A DNA stretch of 64,000 bases from Thiothrix unzii. GTDB lineage: Bacteria; Pseudomonadota; Gammaproteobacteria; Thiotrichales; Thiotrichaceae. The notes under the pieces were generated by a model. It ran no database searches. It was given only the letters and a program-made list of their open reading frames with translations, and was not told the origin of the DNA. The position numbers and the translations under genes were made by a program. Position 1 is the stretch's first letter. The number at the start of each line of letters is the position of its first letter. The stretch covers positions 992,001 to 1,056,000 of the forward strand of contig NZ_CP072793.1 of NCBI RefSeq assembly GCF_017901175.1, read 5' to 3'. Shown in pieces: positions 26,701 to 35,872 of this stretch.

Positions 26701-27191
26701 CGGCAGTATTCCGTGATTTCTACAAGCATCAGCAGGAATACGGCAACCTGAGCCATTTACCAACACCGGCATTCTTCTACGGCCTCAAGCTTAATGAAGA
26801 AGTTTTGGTCGAGTTGGGCAAAGGTAAAGTGCTGATTATTAAGCTGCTGTACCGCTCCCCAGCGGATGAAAACGGTATGTGTACAGTAACGTTTGACTTC
26901 AATGGTCAGATTCGTACCGTGCAAATCCGTGATCTCGCAGTGAAACCGACTCGTGCCACCAACCGTAAAGCGGTGGGCGACAAGGAAATCGGCACATCAT
27001 TGCAGGGTAAATTGTCCGCGATTATGGCTAAAGCTGGCGACGAAGTGGAGCAAAACACCCCACTGTTCGTTATCGAAGCCATGAAAATGGAAACCACGAT
27101 TACCGCGCCAGTCGCAGGTAAAATCCGCGCAATCCACCTGCATGCCGGAGAACTGGTCGAGCAGGGGGATTTAGTGGTTGAAATGGAATAA
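23754..27191 (+). CDS. pyc: Pyruvate carboxylase (single chain)
   Basis: Biotin enzyme making oxaloacetate from pyruvate and bicarbonate; 1145 residues, the usual length of the four-domain single-chain form. Order: biotin carboxylase (about 5-455, with GGGGRGMR and EVNPRVQVEHT), carboxyltransferase (about 535-830, with TTMRDAHQSLLATR and the metal-site HLHTHD), a central allosteric/tetramerisation region, and a biotinyl domain ending with EAMKMET (biotin Lys at about 1112). It gives anaplerotic carbon. Followed by GC-rich hairpin repeats. Confidence 0.98.
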   Translation: MTRQIKKLLVANRGEIAIRILRAAAELKLCTVSIYTYEDRFSPHRYKADEAYQIGKDDEPLKPYLDIEGIIAVAKRTHADAIHPGYGFLSENVTLARRCREEGIIFVGPTPEAMQRLGDKVAAKENAIAAGLPIIEDSKEPLDSLEIARREADRIGYPLMMKAASGGGGRGMRVLREPSQLESAYNDARNEALKAFGDATVFLEKYIDSPKHIEIQILGDTHGNLVHLYERDCSVQRRFQKVVEVAPSTGLKDETRENLYKYALAITRHVDYSCAGTVEFLVDKDERIYFIEVNPRVQVEHTITEEITGIDIVRSQILIAGGATLSDINIPDQDSIQCNGYAVQCRITTEDPENGFKPDYGTIIAYRSTGGFGIRLDAGAAYPGAKISPFFDSMLVKVTAWGRTLDGAIRRNLRGLQEFRIRGVKTNIGFLENVLEHPVFTSGQCSVTFIDNHPELFHTPLRFDRGTKTLKFIGNVTVNGNPDVKYVDPHKHFRKPLVPEFDIVGDYPKGTKNLLTEMGADKFCQWVKQQPNIFYTDTTMRDAHQSLLATRVRTEDMLKIAEGLAKNHPQLFSLELWGGATFDVSMRFLHECPWERLKLLREAIPNILFQMLFRGSNAVGYTAYPDNLIEAFIEKSWENGIDVFRIFDSLNWIEGMRKSIQVVRERTGGIAEGTICYTGNVLNTDPSNKFSLQYYLDLAKQLEDAGAHMLAVKDMAGVLKPYAATTLISALKETVNIPIHLHTHDTASIQSATLLKAIEAGVDVVDACMSSMSGLTSQVNMNSLIAAMEGQPREQPFNLKSLNAYANYWEDVREMYYPFESGLKAGTAEVYNHEIPGGQYSNLRPQAIALGLEHKFEEVKENYAVVNRMFGDIVKVTPSSKVVGDMAIYMTSNGLSEADVMERGTTLAFPDSVIDLFKGGLGQVPGGFPKPLSDIILKGEQPYPGRPNDHIKPVDLDVEFAAFQQEFDPEQTFLDFLSFKMYPAVFRDFYKHQQEYGNLSHLPTPAFFYGLKLNEEVLVELGKGKVLIIKLLYRSPADENGMCTVTFDFNGQIRTVQIRDLAVKPTRATNRKAVGDKEIGTSLQGKLSAIMAKAGDEVEQNTPLFVIEAMKMETTITAPVAGKIRAIHLHAGELVEQGDLVVEME

Positions 27192-27206
27192 AGAAACCCC
27201 TTCTAG

Positions 27207-27270
27207 CCTCCCCTTGTCAGGGGAGGAACAAGAATAGTACCTCTCTTTCTCTCTTCCCTGATAAGGGAAG
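27207..27270. repeat. Pair of GC-rich palindromic repeats (REP-like), copies 3 and 4
   Basis: CCTCCCC / GGGGAGG (27207-27226, loop TTGTCA) and CTTCCCT / AGGGAAG (27253-27270, loop GATA), separated by 26 bp, in the spacer between pyc and the Uma2 gene. A T run follows after GGAGAGGGGGGC, so the second could help terminate pyc transcripts. Confidence 0.6.
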
Positions 27271-27289
27271 GGTCGGAGAGGGGGGCTTT

Positions 27290-27766
27290 TTAACGGAAAA
27301 TTTTGGATTTGATGTCAGGCGCGAATTTGCTTTGTTCAATCTGCCCCGTATGGCTGAACGTTTCCATGCGTTTGTCTTCGTACACCACCCAGACTTCTTG
27401 TGCACCTTTCGCCAGATAAAGTTCCACTTTTTCAGCGATTTCCTGCTTGGAATTGGACGGCGACACGATTTCAACACACAGTTCGGGTGCTTTGAGGTAA
27501 GGCGTGGCGTAACCAAATTCGGCGATAAACGCAGCCGAAGCCCAAGCCACATCCGCCACTTTTACACCTTCTGAGGTTTGAATCGAGCATTCGGTGATGA
27601 CTTCGCCTTCTGGTTGGCGTTGCCACAACGCACCCGCAATCCTCCCCTGAAATCTGCCGTGGCTATTGGAGGCAGGACTCATCAACAGTTTGCCAAACTT
27701 GTTCAGCTCTATCTTGAACGGCAGATTTTGCAGCAAAGGGTTATCAATAACTTCTGACCATTCCAT
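27290..27766 (-). CDS. Uma2-family (DUF820) putative restriction-type nuclease
   Basis: PD-(D/E)XK-like protein of 158 residues. The family core is visible: VADVAWAS, ELCVEIVSPSNS with the catalytic Glu, and EKVELYLAKGAQEVWVV. Uma2 proteins occur in many copies in filamentous sulfur bacteria and cyanobacteria; their role is unclear. ATG 27766 has AAGGAG 9 nt before it, so the upstream in-frame codon is rejected. The gene is bracketed by palindromic repeats on both sides. Confidence 0.85.
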   Translation of the reverse strand: MEWSEVIDNPLLQNLPFKIELNKFGKLLMSPASNSHGRFQGRIAGALWQRQPEGEVITECSIQTSEGVKVADVAWASAAFIAEFGYATPYLKAPELCVEIVSPSNSKQEIAEKVELYLAKGAQEVWVVYEDKRMETFSHTGQIEQSKFAPDIKSKIFR

Positions 27767-27843
27767 CAGGAAATCTCCTTCTATTTGGACAGATGCTAAC
27801 ATGAATCAAGCCACTACGTAGAGTGTTTGCCCCTCTCTTTGTC

Positions 27844-27863
27844 CCTCCCCTGATAAGGGGAGG
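27844..27863. repeat. GC-rich palindromic repeat (REP-like), copy 5
   Basis: CCTCCCCT / AGGGGAGG with loop GATA, a perfect 8-bp stem, the same design as 27253-27270. It separates the subtilase 3' end from the Uma2 promoter side. Confidence 0.65.
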
Positions 27864-27884
27864 TTAGGTGGGGTTTCTTAGAGC

Positions 27885-29720
27885 TTACAGTTTTGTAACT
27901 CCTGATGCTTTCAAGCTCACGTCATCGCGATTAGTCGACGTGCTTTTGTCCAAAAACGCACTGGTCGGATACCCCAAACTCGCTTCGTAACTCGCATTAA
28001 TGACCGCGTATTTATTGGTAATTGCGGCTTCAATGCTACTAAACACCTGCTCGATAGTTTTACCCTGTGCTTTTAAATCGCGTGATGACAACGTGCGGTT
28101 ATTCGCAAGGTTAATCCCTGCCACCACCACGCCAGCTTTCACGGTGAGTTTCCAGCGTAACGCGGTGGATGTGCCGGTTTTTTGTTCCAATACGTAGCTG
28201 TAATTGACGATGTTTTGCGCTCTCCACAGGTCGCGTTGTTTCACCAACGTGTCTTTTAATACTGCGTAAGGGTCGGTAGGTGCTGGAGGCGGTGGCGGTT
28301 GTTGTGTGCCTAAGGCAGCTTGGACTGCTGCATTTGCATCCAGTAAACCCGCGCCGCAACCGTTGCAGGTTTGCGGGAAACTGCGTGCGCTGGCTTTGAG
28401 TGCGCTTTCGACTTGATCCGGGGTTAGTGCCGGATTGGCAGCCAACATCAAGGCGGCAACACCCGCGACGTGCGGCGTTGCCATGCTGGTTCCTTGGTAA
28501 TAGCTGTAAGTGTCGGCGGCGGCTAGTTGCGTGCCGGTGTTGAGCGTTGACAAAATGCCATTGGCAGTGCCGGTATTCATTGAACCACCGGGCGCGGCTA
28601 AATCCACCACATTGCCGTAGTTGGAATAATAGGCTTTACCGCCGTCTTTGCCGGTGGCAGCAACGGTAATTACGCCGCTACAGTTGGCGGGTGAGGATTG
28701 GCTGGCATCGGTATTGCTGTTACCAGCGGCTACTACAACCACCGCATTTTTGCTGCGTGCGGTATTAATCGCATTTTGCATCGTGGTTCCGCAACTGGAT
28801 GCACCGCCTAAACTGAGGTTGATGACCCGCGCCGGATTTGGGTTTAAAGGCGCACCGGAAACACTGCCACCCGCTGCCCAAATGACCGCAGCGGCAATGT
28901 CCGAGGTGTAGCCACCGCATTTACCCAAGGCTCTGACGGGTAAAGCTTTGGCATTATAAGCCACGCCTGCAATGCCTTCGGCGTTATTGCCCGCCGCCGC
29001 AATCGTGCCGGTAACGTGCGTACCGTGCCAACTGCTGTTGATATTGCTGGTATTGCCACATTCGTTGGCTAACACGTAATCGCCGGGGTCGGTTGCGTCG
29101 GCATCGCGCCCATCGCCATCGTTTGCCACGAACGTATCGCCAATCATGTCGTACCCCGGTAACAAATTCGGCAATAAATCTTGATGCGGTAATACTCCGG
29201 TATCAATGACCGCTACCACGCTGCCCGCGCCAGTGGTGTAACCCCATGCCTGATCTGCACGAATGCCACTCAGTGCGTCCAGCAACGGCCATTGATAGCT
29301 CAAATAAGCGTCATTTGGCAGGGCAGGGGTCGCCTCCGCCATTGTGGTTAACACGTAATCCGGCTCGACGTATTCAACCTCTGGCATTTGTTTTAGCCAG
29401 CCTGAAAGCTTGTCCCAGTCGGCTTTGTTTTTGCGTTTGTTAAAGCGAAACACATCCGCTTTATTGGCGGTAGTTTTGGTGTAAGCGAAGGTCTCGCGTT
29501 GTTCGCTACGCATCCGTTTTAACACTTTATCCACGTCGGTGGCGTTAGCATTGTCACGGAATCGGATGATTAACTGATCAGTATCCGCAGAGCGTGCCGC
29601 AGCGGTAACAGGTTTTGCATTGGGGTTAGTCGGCATATTAGCTGTCGCTGTTTGCATCGTAACCGCCGCAATAATAGCCAGTGTGAGTGCGCTCAAACGA
29701 GCAGGTTTGGCAATAGACAT
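27885..29720 (-). CDS. Secreted S8 (subtilisin-family) serine protease
   Basis: Exported protease of 611 residues: signal peptide (about 1-27), propeptide-like region (about 45-125), catalytic domain (about 140-470) with Asp in AVIDTGVLPH, His in WHGTHVTGTIAA and Ser in GTSMATPHVAG, then a Pro-rich linker PPPPPAPT and a C-terminal domain of about 125 residues (LWRAQNIVNYSYVLEQ...) resembling DUF6174. Cysteine pairs in the catalytic domain suggest disulfides. Probably secreted for protein degradation. Confidence 0.92.
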   Translation of the reverse strand: MSIAKPARLSALTLAIIAAVTMQTATANMPTNPNAKPVTAAARSADTDQLIIRFRDNANATDVDKVLKRMRSEQRETFAYTKTTANKADVFRFNKRKNKADWDKLSGWLKQMPEVEYVEPDYVLTTMAEATPALPNDAYLSYQWPLLDALSGIRADQAWGYTTGAGSVVAVIDTGVLPHQDLLPNLLPGYDMIGDTFVANDGDGRDADATDPGDYVLANECGNTSNINSSWHGTHVTGTIAAAGNNAEGIAGVAYNAKALPVRALGKCGGYTSDIAAAVIWAAGGSVSGAPLNPNPARVINLSLGGASSCGTTMQNAINTARSKNAVVVVAAGNSNTDASQSSPANCSGVITVAATGKDGGKAYYSNYGNVVDLAAPGGSMNTGTANGILSTLNTGTQLAAADTYSYYQGTSMATPHVAGVAALMLAANPALTPDQVESALKASARSFPQTCNGCGAGLLDANAAVQAALGTQQPPPPPAPTDPYAVLKDTLVKQRDLWRAQNIVNYSYVLEQKTGTSTALRWKLTVKAGVVVAGINLANNRTLSSRDLKAQGKTIEQVFSSIEAAITNKYAVINASYEASLGYPTSAFLDKSTSTNRDDVSLKASGVTKL

Positions 29721-29888
29721 AGGACTCTCTCGCAGTTTTATTATGACACCCTATTCACGATCATTTATTTTTATAATCTGGTTGTATTCTGGCAGGGAAC
29801 CGACAAAGTGCAAGCCTTGTCCGACAATAGGTAAGTGTTAGCGTGCTATGATTCAGTTAGCTTTAATAAAAACCGTGAGGGAAATCGT

Positions 29889-30692
29889 ATGAACGTGTTA
29901 AGTCGATGGAGTATGGGGTTCGCCCTGAGCCTGTTCGTGGTCGGTAATGTTGCCGCTAATGATTCCGTTGCATCATTAGGTGCTGGCGGTATCGTGATTG
30001 GCAAAACCGATGTGATTGCGATGGAGCAAGAGGATTTATTTGTCAGTACCGATAAAATCCGCGTGTCTTACGTGTTCCGCAACACCAGTGATAAAGCGGT
30101 GGAAACACGGGTGGCGCTCCCCGTGCCAGAGTTTCCTGAAAACCCTGATATGGATTTGGGGCTAGACACGCATTCCACTAATCCGATGGGTTTTTCTGTG
30201 AAAGTGGAAGGCAAGACCAAAAAGTTTGAGACGGAAGTGAAGAAAAAAGAGGGCAATGTAAAAATTACCCATCACTGGATGCAAACCTTCCCCGCGAATC
30301 AAACCCTGAAAGTCACCCATGAATACAAGCCCGCGATAGGCGGAGAGGCGATGTTGTGGTTCCAAGAGGAAGAACGCGCCAATAAAATCAAACGTTACTG
30401 CATCGAGCCGGATTTAGTGCGCTGGATCGACAAAAACAACGTCCCGGACAAAGGTAAAATTGTTTCTCCTCGATACATTGATTACATCCTCACCACTGGC
30501 GCGAACTGGAAAGGCTCTATCGGTAAATTCCGCCTCACAGTGCAAAAGAATAACCCGAATGAAAAGCTCAGTGTGTGCGGCACGGGCTGGAAAAAGCGCG
30601 ATGCTAAGACGTTTGTGCTGGAAAAAACCAACTTTACTCCGGCACAGGATTTAGCCGTGATGTTATTGAGCAGTTATACGTTTGATCAGTAG
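29889..30692 (+). CDS. DUF4424-type exported protein
   Basis: Protein of 267 residues with a signal peptide (about 1-23). The mature part begins NDSVASLGAGGIVIGKTDVI and continues with beta-rich sequence including VSYVFRNTSDKAVETRVALP, matching DUF4424 proteins, whose function is unknown. ATG 29889 follows GAGGGAAATC; the frame is open 18 codons further up but without an SD. It ends 10 bp from the convergent histidine kinase gene. Confidence 0.75.
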   Translation: MNVLSRWSMGFALSLFVVGNVAANDSVASLGAGGIVIGKTDVIAMEQEDLFVSTDKIRVSYVFRNTSDKAVETRVALPVPEFPENPDMDLGLDTHSTNPMGFSVKVEGKTKKFETEVKKKEGNVKITHHWMQTFPANQTLKVTHEYKPAIGGEAMLWFQEEERANKIKRYCIEPDLVRWIDKNNVPDKGKIVSPRYIDYILTTGANWKGSIGKFRLTVQKNNPNEKLSVCGTGWKKRDAKTFVLEKTNFTPAQDLAVMLLSSYTFDQ

Positions 30693-30702
30693 TGCTGAAA
30701 AC

Positions 30703-32076
30703 TCACCCCACCCGCTTAAACCGCAACCCCGCCCGTAAACCGGGGTGATTATCCGCCAAGTGCATTTGCGCTCCGTGTAAATCGGCGACTGCTTTCACAA
30801 GGCTTAACCCCAAACCATTGCCCGGTGTGCTGCGGGCATTATCGAGTCGGGTGAAACGTTGCAATACCGCGTCGTGCTGATCAGCGGGGATGCCGGGGCC
30901 ATTGTCGGCGACGCACACTTCGATGTTGTCGCCGACCCGTTGCGCACTCAAGCTAATCGTGCCAGCAGCGGGGGTGTATTTCACCGCATTGTCGAGCAAA
31001 TTGGTGATGGCTTGCGCCAGTAATTGACGGTTGCCATGCGTTGTTAAGCCCGCGCTGGCGGTGTGCTGGAGTGTCAGGTTTTGTTCTTCGGCAACCGCGC
31101 TGTAAAGGTCAGCCAATTCCGCCGTGAGTTCGGAAAGATCAACACTAGACCAATCGTCGCGCTGCACCCCTGATTCGATTTGTGCAATGCTCAATAGCGC
31201 GTTGAAAGTACGGATTAATTCATCGACCTCCTGAATCGTGTCCTGAATCAGCAACGGGTAATTGGTGTTGGTTTCAGGCTCATACTGGCTGGCTTCGAGC
31301 CGGTTGCGAATGCGGTTTAACGGGTTGCGTAAATCGTGTGCTAGATTATCAGTGACTTCACGCATTCCTTGCATCAGGTGTTGAATACGCTCCAGCATGG
31401 CGTTTAATACGTGGCTGAGGCGGTCAAATTCATCTTCACGGCGGGTAACGGGAATGCGCTGTGCAAGGTTGCCGCTGACGATTTCATTGGCGGTTTTACC
31501 AATCGCATTCATGCGGTGCAACACGTTATGCCCCATGAAACTACCACCGATAATCGCCAGCGCGAAAATCAAACCACTGGCACTTAATACCGTGATTAAT
31601 AAGCGATTGAGTAAAGCGTGTTGTTCCCGGAGATCAATCGCCACCAGCAATTGATAGCCACCGGGCAGCAAGGTTAATAGCAAACGGGTAGGCTGCTTTT
31701 GCTGCAAATTGCCGGTAATCGTCCCCAGCGGCAAAGTCGCAAACGCTTGGGTGTAATCGTTATTCAGGCGGTCAAATTCAATATCGCGGGTTAAATCCTG
31801 CTGCTGGCGATGCACCAGTTTGGAAACCAGATAGCGCGAATCATCATCACCGTTTTTGACATGAATAATCTGGATTAAACCCTCGACAGCAGCGATGCGG
31901 TAACTGCGCAATAACGCATTGGTTTCAAGCTGTAAACGGGTATCGGTTTGCTCACGGATTTGTGATTCCGCCATCCAATAAATAACCCCCAACGCACCCG
32001 CAGAAACCGCGCTAAACAGCAGCGCGTAAACCAGTGACATGCGAAAAATGGTGGTGCGAAACAGTTTTTGAATCAT
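30703..32076 (-). CDS. HAMP-domain sensor histidine kinase
   Basis: Membrane sensor of 457 residues: helix (about 12-34), periplasmic sensor region (35-155), second helix (about 158-180), HAMP (about 180-235), dimerisation/H-box DNLAHDLRNPLNRIRNRLE with phospho-acceptor His247, and an ATPase domain with VADNGPGIP and GNGLGLSLV. Last gene of a five-gene operon, 6 bp after its response regulator gene. The gene order suggests that it senses a compound handled by the RND pump. Confidence 0.93.
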   Translation of the reverse strand: MIQKLFRTTIFRMSLVYALLFSAVSAGALGVIYWMAESQIREQTDTRLQLETNALLRSYRIAAVEGLIQIIHVKNGDDDSRYLVSKLVHRQQQDLTRDIEFDRLNNDYTQAFATLPLGTITGNLQQKQPTRLLLTLLPGGYQLLVAIDLREQHALLNRLLITVLSASGLIFALAIIGGSFMGHNVLHRMNAIGKTANEIVSGNLAQRIPVTRREDEFDRLSHVLNAMLERIQHLMQGMREVTDNLAHDLRNPLNRIRNRLEASQYEPETNTNYPLLIQDTIQEVDELIRTFNALLSIAQIESGVQRDDWSSVDLSELTAELADLYSAVAEEQNLTLQHTASAGLTTHGNRQLLAQAITNLLDNAVKYTPAAGTISLSAQRVGDNIEVCVADNGPGIPADQHDAVLQRFTRLDNARSTPGNGLGLSLVKAVADLHGAQMHLADNHPGLRAGLRFKRVG

Positions 32077-32082
32077 ACCGGT

Positions 32083-32763
32083 TTACACGCTGGGGTCGTG
32101 CAATAAATAGCCCGCACCACGAATCGTGTGCAACAGCGGCACGTCAAAATCCTTATCCACTTTACTGCGCAAGCGGCTGACGTGAACATCAATCACATTG
32201 GTTTGCGGGTCGAAATGGTAGTCCCAGACTTTTTCCAGCAACATGGTGCGGGTCACGACTTGTCCCGCGTGGCGCATGAAATATTCGAGTAAATTGAATT
32301 CACGTGGTTGCAAGCTAATCACCGTGCCAGCGCGGGTAACGCGGCGTTTCAGCAAGTCCATTTCCAAGTCACGGACTTTCAGCAGGGTTTGCTCTTGCTG
32401 TGGTTGCACCCGTCGCAATAAGGCTTGTAACCGCGCCAGTAATTCGCTGAAGGCATAGGGTTTTACCAAATAATCATCGCCGCCCGCACGTAAACCGTCG
32501 ACACGATTATCCACTTCGCCCAGCGCACTTAAAATCAGCACCGGGGTTTGCATTCCGGTTGAGCGCAAATGCTGAATCAATGACAAACCATCGCGTTTCG
32601 GTAACATCCGATCCACGATCAGCGCGTCGTAATTCCCGGTGAGCGCGAGGTGCAAACCGTCCTCGCCATTAGCCGCGTGATCCACGACATAACCCGCTTC
32701 CACTAAGCCTTTTTGGATAAAACTGGCAGTTTGGCGGTCATCTTCAACGATTAGTATGTTCAT
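32083..32763 (-). CDS. OmpR/PhoB-family response regulator
   Basis: 226 residues: receiver domain with acidic pair Asp8/Asp9, phospho-acceptor Asp51 (LIVDRMLP) and Lys in LVKPYAF, followed by a winged-helix DNA-binding domain (about 127-222) with LTRREFNLLEYF-like LQPREFNLLEYF and VDVHVSRLRSKVD. It lies between the RND pump gene (16 bp) and the kinase gene (6 bp) and is the kinase's presumed partner. Confidence 0.95.
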   Translation of the reverse strand: MNILIVEDDRQTASFIQKGLVEAGYVVDHAANGEDGLHLALTGNYDALIVDRMLPKRDGLSLIQHLRSTGMQTPVLILSALGEVDNRVDGLRAGGDDYLVKPYAFSELLARLQALLRRVQPQQEQTLLKVRDLEMDLLKRRVTRAGTVISLQPREFNLLEYFMRHAGQVVTRTMLLEKVWDYHFDPQTNVIDVHVSRLRSKVDKDFDVPLLHTIRGAGYLLHDPSV

Positions 32764-32779
32764 AGCCTAGCAGCATAAA

Positions 32780-35700
32780 CTACTGCACGGATTTTGGAAG
32801 TGACAGATTGTTAATGTGCGCCTTGCGAAACCACACCGTATAAAGTGCCGGTAAAAATAACAAGGTCAACACCGTTGCCACCAGCAAACCGCCCATAATC
32901 GCTACCGCCATTGGCCCGAAAAATACGCTTTTTGACAAGGGAATCATCGCTAAAATTGCTGCCAACGCGGTGAGCATAATCGGACGAAACCGCCGCACCG
33001 CCGCTTCCACTACTGCGTCATTGAAGGTTTGACCGTCGCTCAAATTGCGCTCGATTTGATCCACTAAAATGACCGAATTGCGCATAATCATCCCCGACAA
33101 GGCAATCGTTCCCAGCATGGCGACGAACCCAAACGGGCGATCAAACAGCAATAAAAACAGCACAACCCCAATCAGGCCAAACGGCGCGGTTAATACCACC
33201 ATAATGACACGCTGAAAACTCTGCAATTGAATCATCAACAGCGTCAGCACCACCACAATAAACAGCGGAAAACCTGCACCGATGGATTCATTACCTTTCG
33301 CGCTTTCTTCCACCGCGCCGCCGGTTTCTAAGCGATAACCCAAAGGTAATTGTTCGCGCAGGGTTTGCAACTGTGCTTCTACTTCGGCGGTAACGGTTGG
33401 GGCTTGGATTTTGCCGTAAATATCGCCGCGTACCGTGATGGTTCTTACCCGGTTGCGATGCCATAGCACCCCGTCTTCCTGCACATACTCAATCTTGCTC
33501 AATTGCGATAACGGCACGGTTTTGCCGCTGGAAGTGGTGACATTTAACCCTGCTAGTTGCGACAGTGCATTGCGCTCCTCTTCCGCCCCGCGTAATAGAA
33601 TCGGAATGGTTTGATCTTGCTCACGAAACTCACCAATTGCTGTGCCTTGCAAGGTGCTTTGCAGCAATTGCGCCAGCGTGGTTTGCGTCACACCAAGGCT
33701 AATCGCTTTAGCGGTGTCGATTTGCAGGCGAATCGCTTTGCTGCGCTCGTTCCAGTCCAGATGTACATTGACTAAATGCGGGTTGGCTCGCATGATTTGT
33801 GCGACTTTTTCACCCCATTCGCGCAATTGCCACAAATCATCACCCGACACCCGAAACTGCACCGGATAACCTACCGGCGGGCCATTTTCCAAACGAATCA
33901 CCCGCCCACGCGCATGGGTGAATTGCCCGCTTTGATCCAACAAAGTGATTAACTTTTCCCGTAAGGTTTCACGATCTTCAATGCTGTTGGTAGTAATCAC
34001 CAATTGCGCAAAACTGGGGTTGGGTAATTGCTGATCCAGCGGTAAATAAAAGCGCGGCGAACCATTACCCACATACGCTACGAAATTGGCAATGTGCGCT
34101 TGTTGGGTGTTTAAGTAAGTTTCGAGGCGGGTGACTTCGGTTTGGGTGGCGGCTAATGAGGAGCCTTCCGGCAATTTCAAATCAACAATCAATTCCAAAC
34201 GGGTGGCATTGGGGAAGAATTGCTTTTGCACAAACTGAAACAAAAACAACGACCCGGCAAACATTAATACCGTCAGTAAAATTACCGTCAGCGGGTAGTT
34301 AACGCATCGCTGGATCAACTGCCGGAAATGCCGCAAAAACGTCTCACCCCACTGATGCAGGCGGGAAGGTTTGGGGGCGTGCGTGTGAGTGACTTTCAGC
34401 AACTTAAACCCCAAATACGGAATCACTACCACCGCTGCAAACCACGAAATCACTAACGCAATCGTGACCACCTGAAAAATCGAGCGGGTAAATTCCCCCA
34501 CCGACGATTGCGCGGTAGCAATCGGTAAAAATCCCGCAGCCGTCACCAATGTGCCGGTAAGCATCGGAATCGCGGTAGTGCTGTAAGCAAAGCTGGCGGC
34601 TTTTACCCGATCCCAGCCTTCTTCCATTTTTACCGCCATCATTTCGACCGCGATAATCGCATCATCCACCAGCAAACCCAGTGCCAGAATCAGTGACCCC
34701 AAGGAGATTTTGTGCAAGCCGATCCCGAATAAGTGCATCGCAAAAAATGTACCTGCCAACACCAGCGGAATCGACAGCGCGACCACGGTTCCGGCACGCA
34801 TCCCAAGGCTGATAAAGCTTACCGCCAACACAATAATGACCGCTTCCAACACCACTTGCAGGAATTCGCCAATGGAACGTTTTACCGCAACCGGCTGATC
34901 ATTAACGCGCTGCAAACTCATGCCGACGGGGAGTTGGCTTTCTATGCGCACCAAGGCTTCGTCCAGCGATTTACCCAGCGCGATAATGTCGCCACCTTTA
35001 CGCATGGATACGCCCAAACCTAAAGCAGGTTGCCCCTGAAACCGGAACGTCGAATACGCCGGGTCTTCAAATCCGCGTTTTACCTGCGCCGCTTCGCTCA
35101 GGCGCAAGGTGCGTCCGCCGACATTAATCGGTAACGCACGAATATCATCAAGGTTGTTAAACACACCTTCAGGGCGTACATAAATCCGGTCGCTGGCGGT
35201 GTTATACGCACCCACGGCGGCAATCGCGTTTTGCCCCTGCAAGCTGTCAATCACTTGCTGAATACTGAAACCCAGCGTGGCTAATTTGCTGTTGGATAGC
35301 TCAATGTAAACGCGCTCGTGTTGTTCGCCGATGCTTAATATTTTTGCCACATCGGTGACGCGCAGCAATTCCTTACGGATGTTATCTGCCGCATCCCGCA
35401 ATTGCGCAAAGTCGAAACCATCGCCGGTCAGTGCGAAAATATTGCCGTAAGTTTCGCCGAATTCGTCGTTAAAAAATGGCCCTTGCACCCCTTGCGGTAA
35501 GGTGTGCTCCATATCCGTCACCCGTTTGCGAATATCGTAAAACATTCCCGCCATTGCTTCAGACGGCGCATTGTCTTTGGCAATCACGAAAATATTGGCT
35601 TCGCCGGGGCGTGAAAAACTGCGCACAATGTCAACGTATTGGGTTTCCATCAGCACTTTTTCAATGCGTTCGGTGACTTGCGACTCCAATGCTTGTGCGG

Positions 35701-35872
35701 TTGCCCCCGGCCAATAGGCTTGAATCAGCATCACTTTAAAGGTAAACGGCGGGTCTTCGGATTGCCCCAGTTTGACGTAACCAAAAATCCCTAAACCCAA
35801 GGTGAGAAGCATCAGGTACAGCACGAAGTTACGGTGGCGCAATGCCCATGCGGATAAGTTGAAGCTGTTCAT
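32780..35872 (-). CDS. RND efflux transporter permease subunit
   Basis: Inner-membrane proton-driven pump of 1030 residues, the normal RND size, with a helix at 13-32, two large periplasmic loops and helix bundles at about 335-545 and 865-1020. In the proton-relay helix LGLLVDDAIIAVE the two adjacent Asp are present. Features such as GQSEDPPFTFKVM place it in the AcrB/CzcA superfamily, near the AcrB/MMPL-like multidrug branch rather than heavy-metal CusA. Substrate unknown. It overlaps the adaptor gene by 4 bp (ATGA). Confidence 0.93.
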   Translation of the reverse strand: MNSFNLSAWALRHRNFVLYLMLLTLGLGIFGYVKLGQSEDPPFTFKVMLIQAYWPGATAQALESQVTERIEKVLMETQYVDIVRSFSRPGEANIFVIAKDNAPSEAMAGMFYDIRKRVTDMEHTLPQGVQGPFFNDEFGETYGNIFALTGDGFDFAQLRDAADNIRKELLRVTDVAKILSIGEQHERVYIELSNSKLATLGFSIQQVIDSLQGQNAIAAVGAYNTASDRIYVRPEGVFNNLDDIRALPINVGGRTLRLSEAAQVKRGFEDPAYSTFRFQGQPALGLGVSMRKGGDIIALGKSLDEALVRIESQLPVGMSLQRVNDQPVAVKRSIGEFLQVVLEAVIIVLAVSFISLGMRAGTVVALSIPLVLAGTFFAMHLFGIGLHKISLGSLILALGLLVDDAIIAVEMMAVKMEEGWDRVKAASFAYSTTAIPMLTGTLVTAAGFLPIATAQSSVGEFTRSIFQVVTIALVISWFAAVVVIPYLGFKLLKVTHTHAPKPSRLHQWGETFLRHFRQLIQRCVNYPLTVILLTVLMFAGSLFLFQFVQKQFFPNATRLELIVDLKLPEGSSLAATQTEVTRLETYLNTQQAHIANFVAYVGNGSPRFYLPLDQQLPNPSFAQLVITTNSIEDRETLREKLITLLDQSGQFTHARGRVIRLENGPPVGYPVQFRVSGDDLWQLREWGEKVAQIMRANPHLVNVHLDWNERSKAIRLQIDTAKAISLGVTQTTLAQLLQSTLQGTAIGEFREQDQTIPILLRGAEEERNALSQLAGLNVTTSSGKTVPLSQLSKIEYVQEDGVLWHRNRVRTITVRGDIYGKIQAPTVTAEVEAQLQTLREQLPLGYRLETGGAVEESAKGNESIGAGFPLFIVVVLTLLMIQLQSFQRVIMVVLTAPFGLIGVVLFLLLFDRPFGFVAMLGTIALSGMIMRNSVILVDQIERNLSDGQTFNDAVVEAAVRRFRPIMLTALAAILAMIPLSKSVFFGPMAVAIMGGLLVATVLTLLFLPALYTVWFRKAHINNLSLPKSVQ

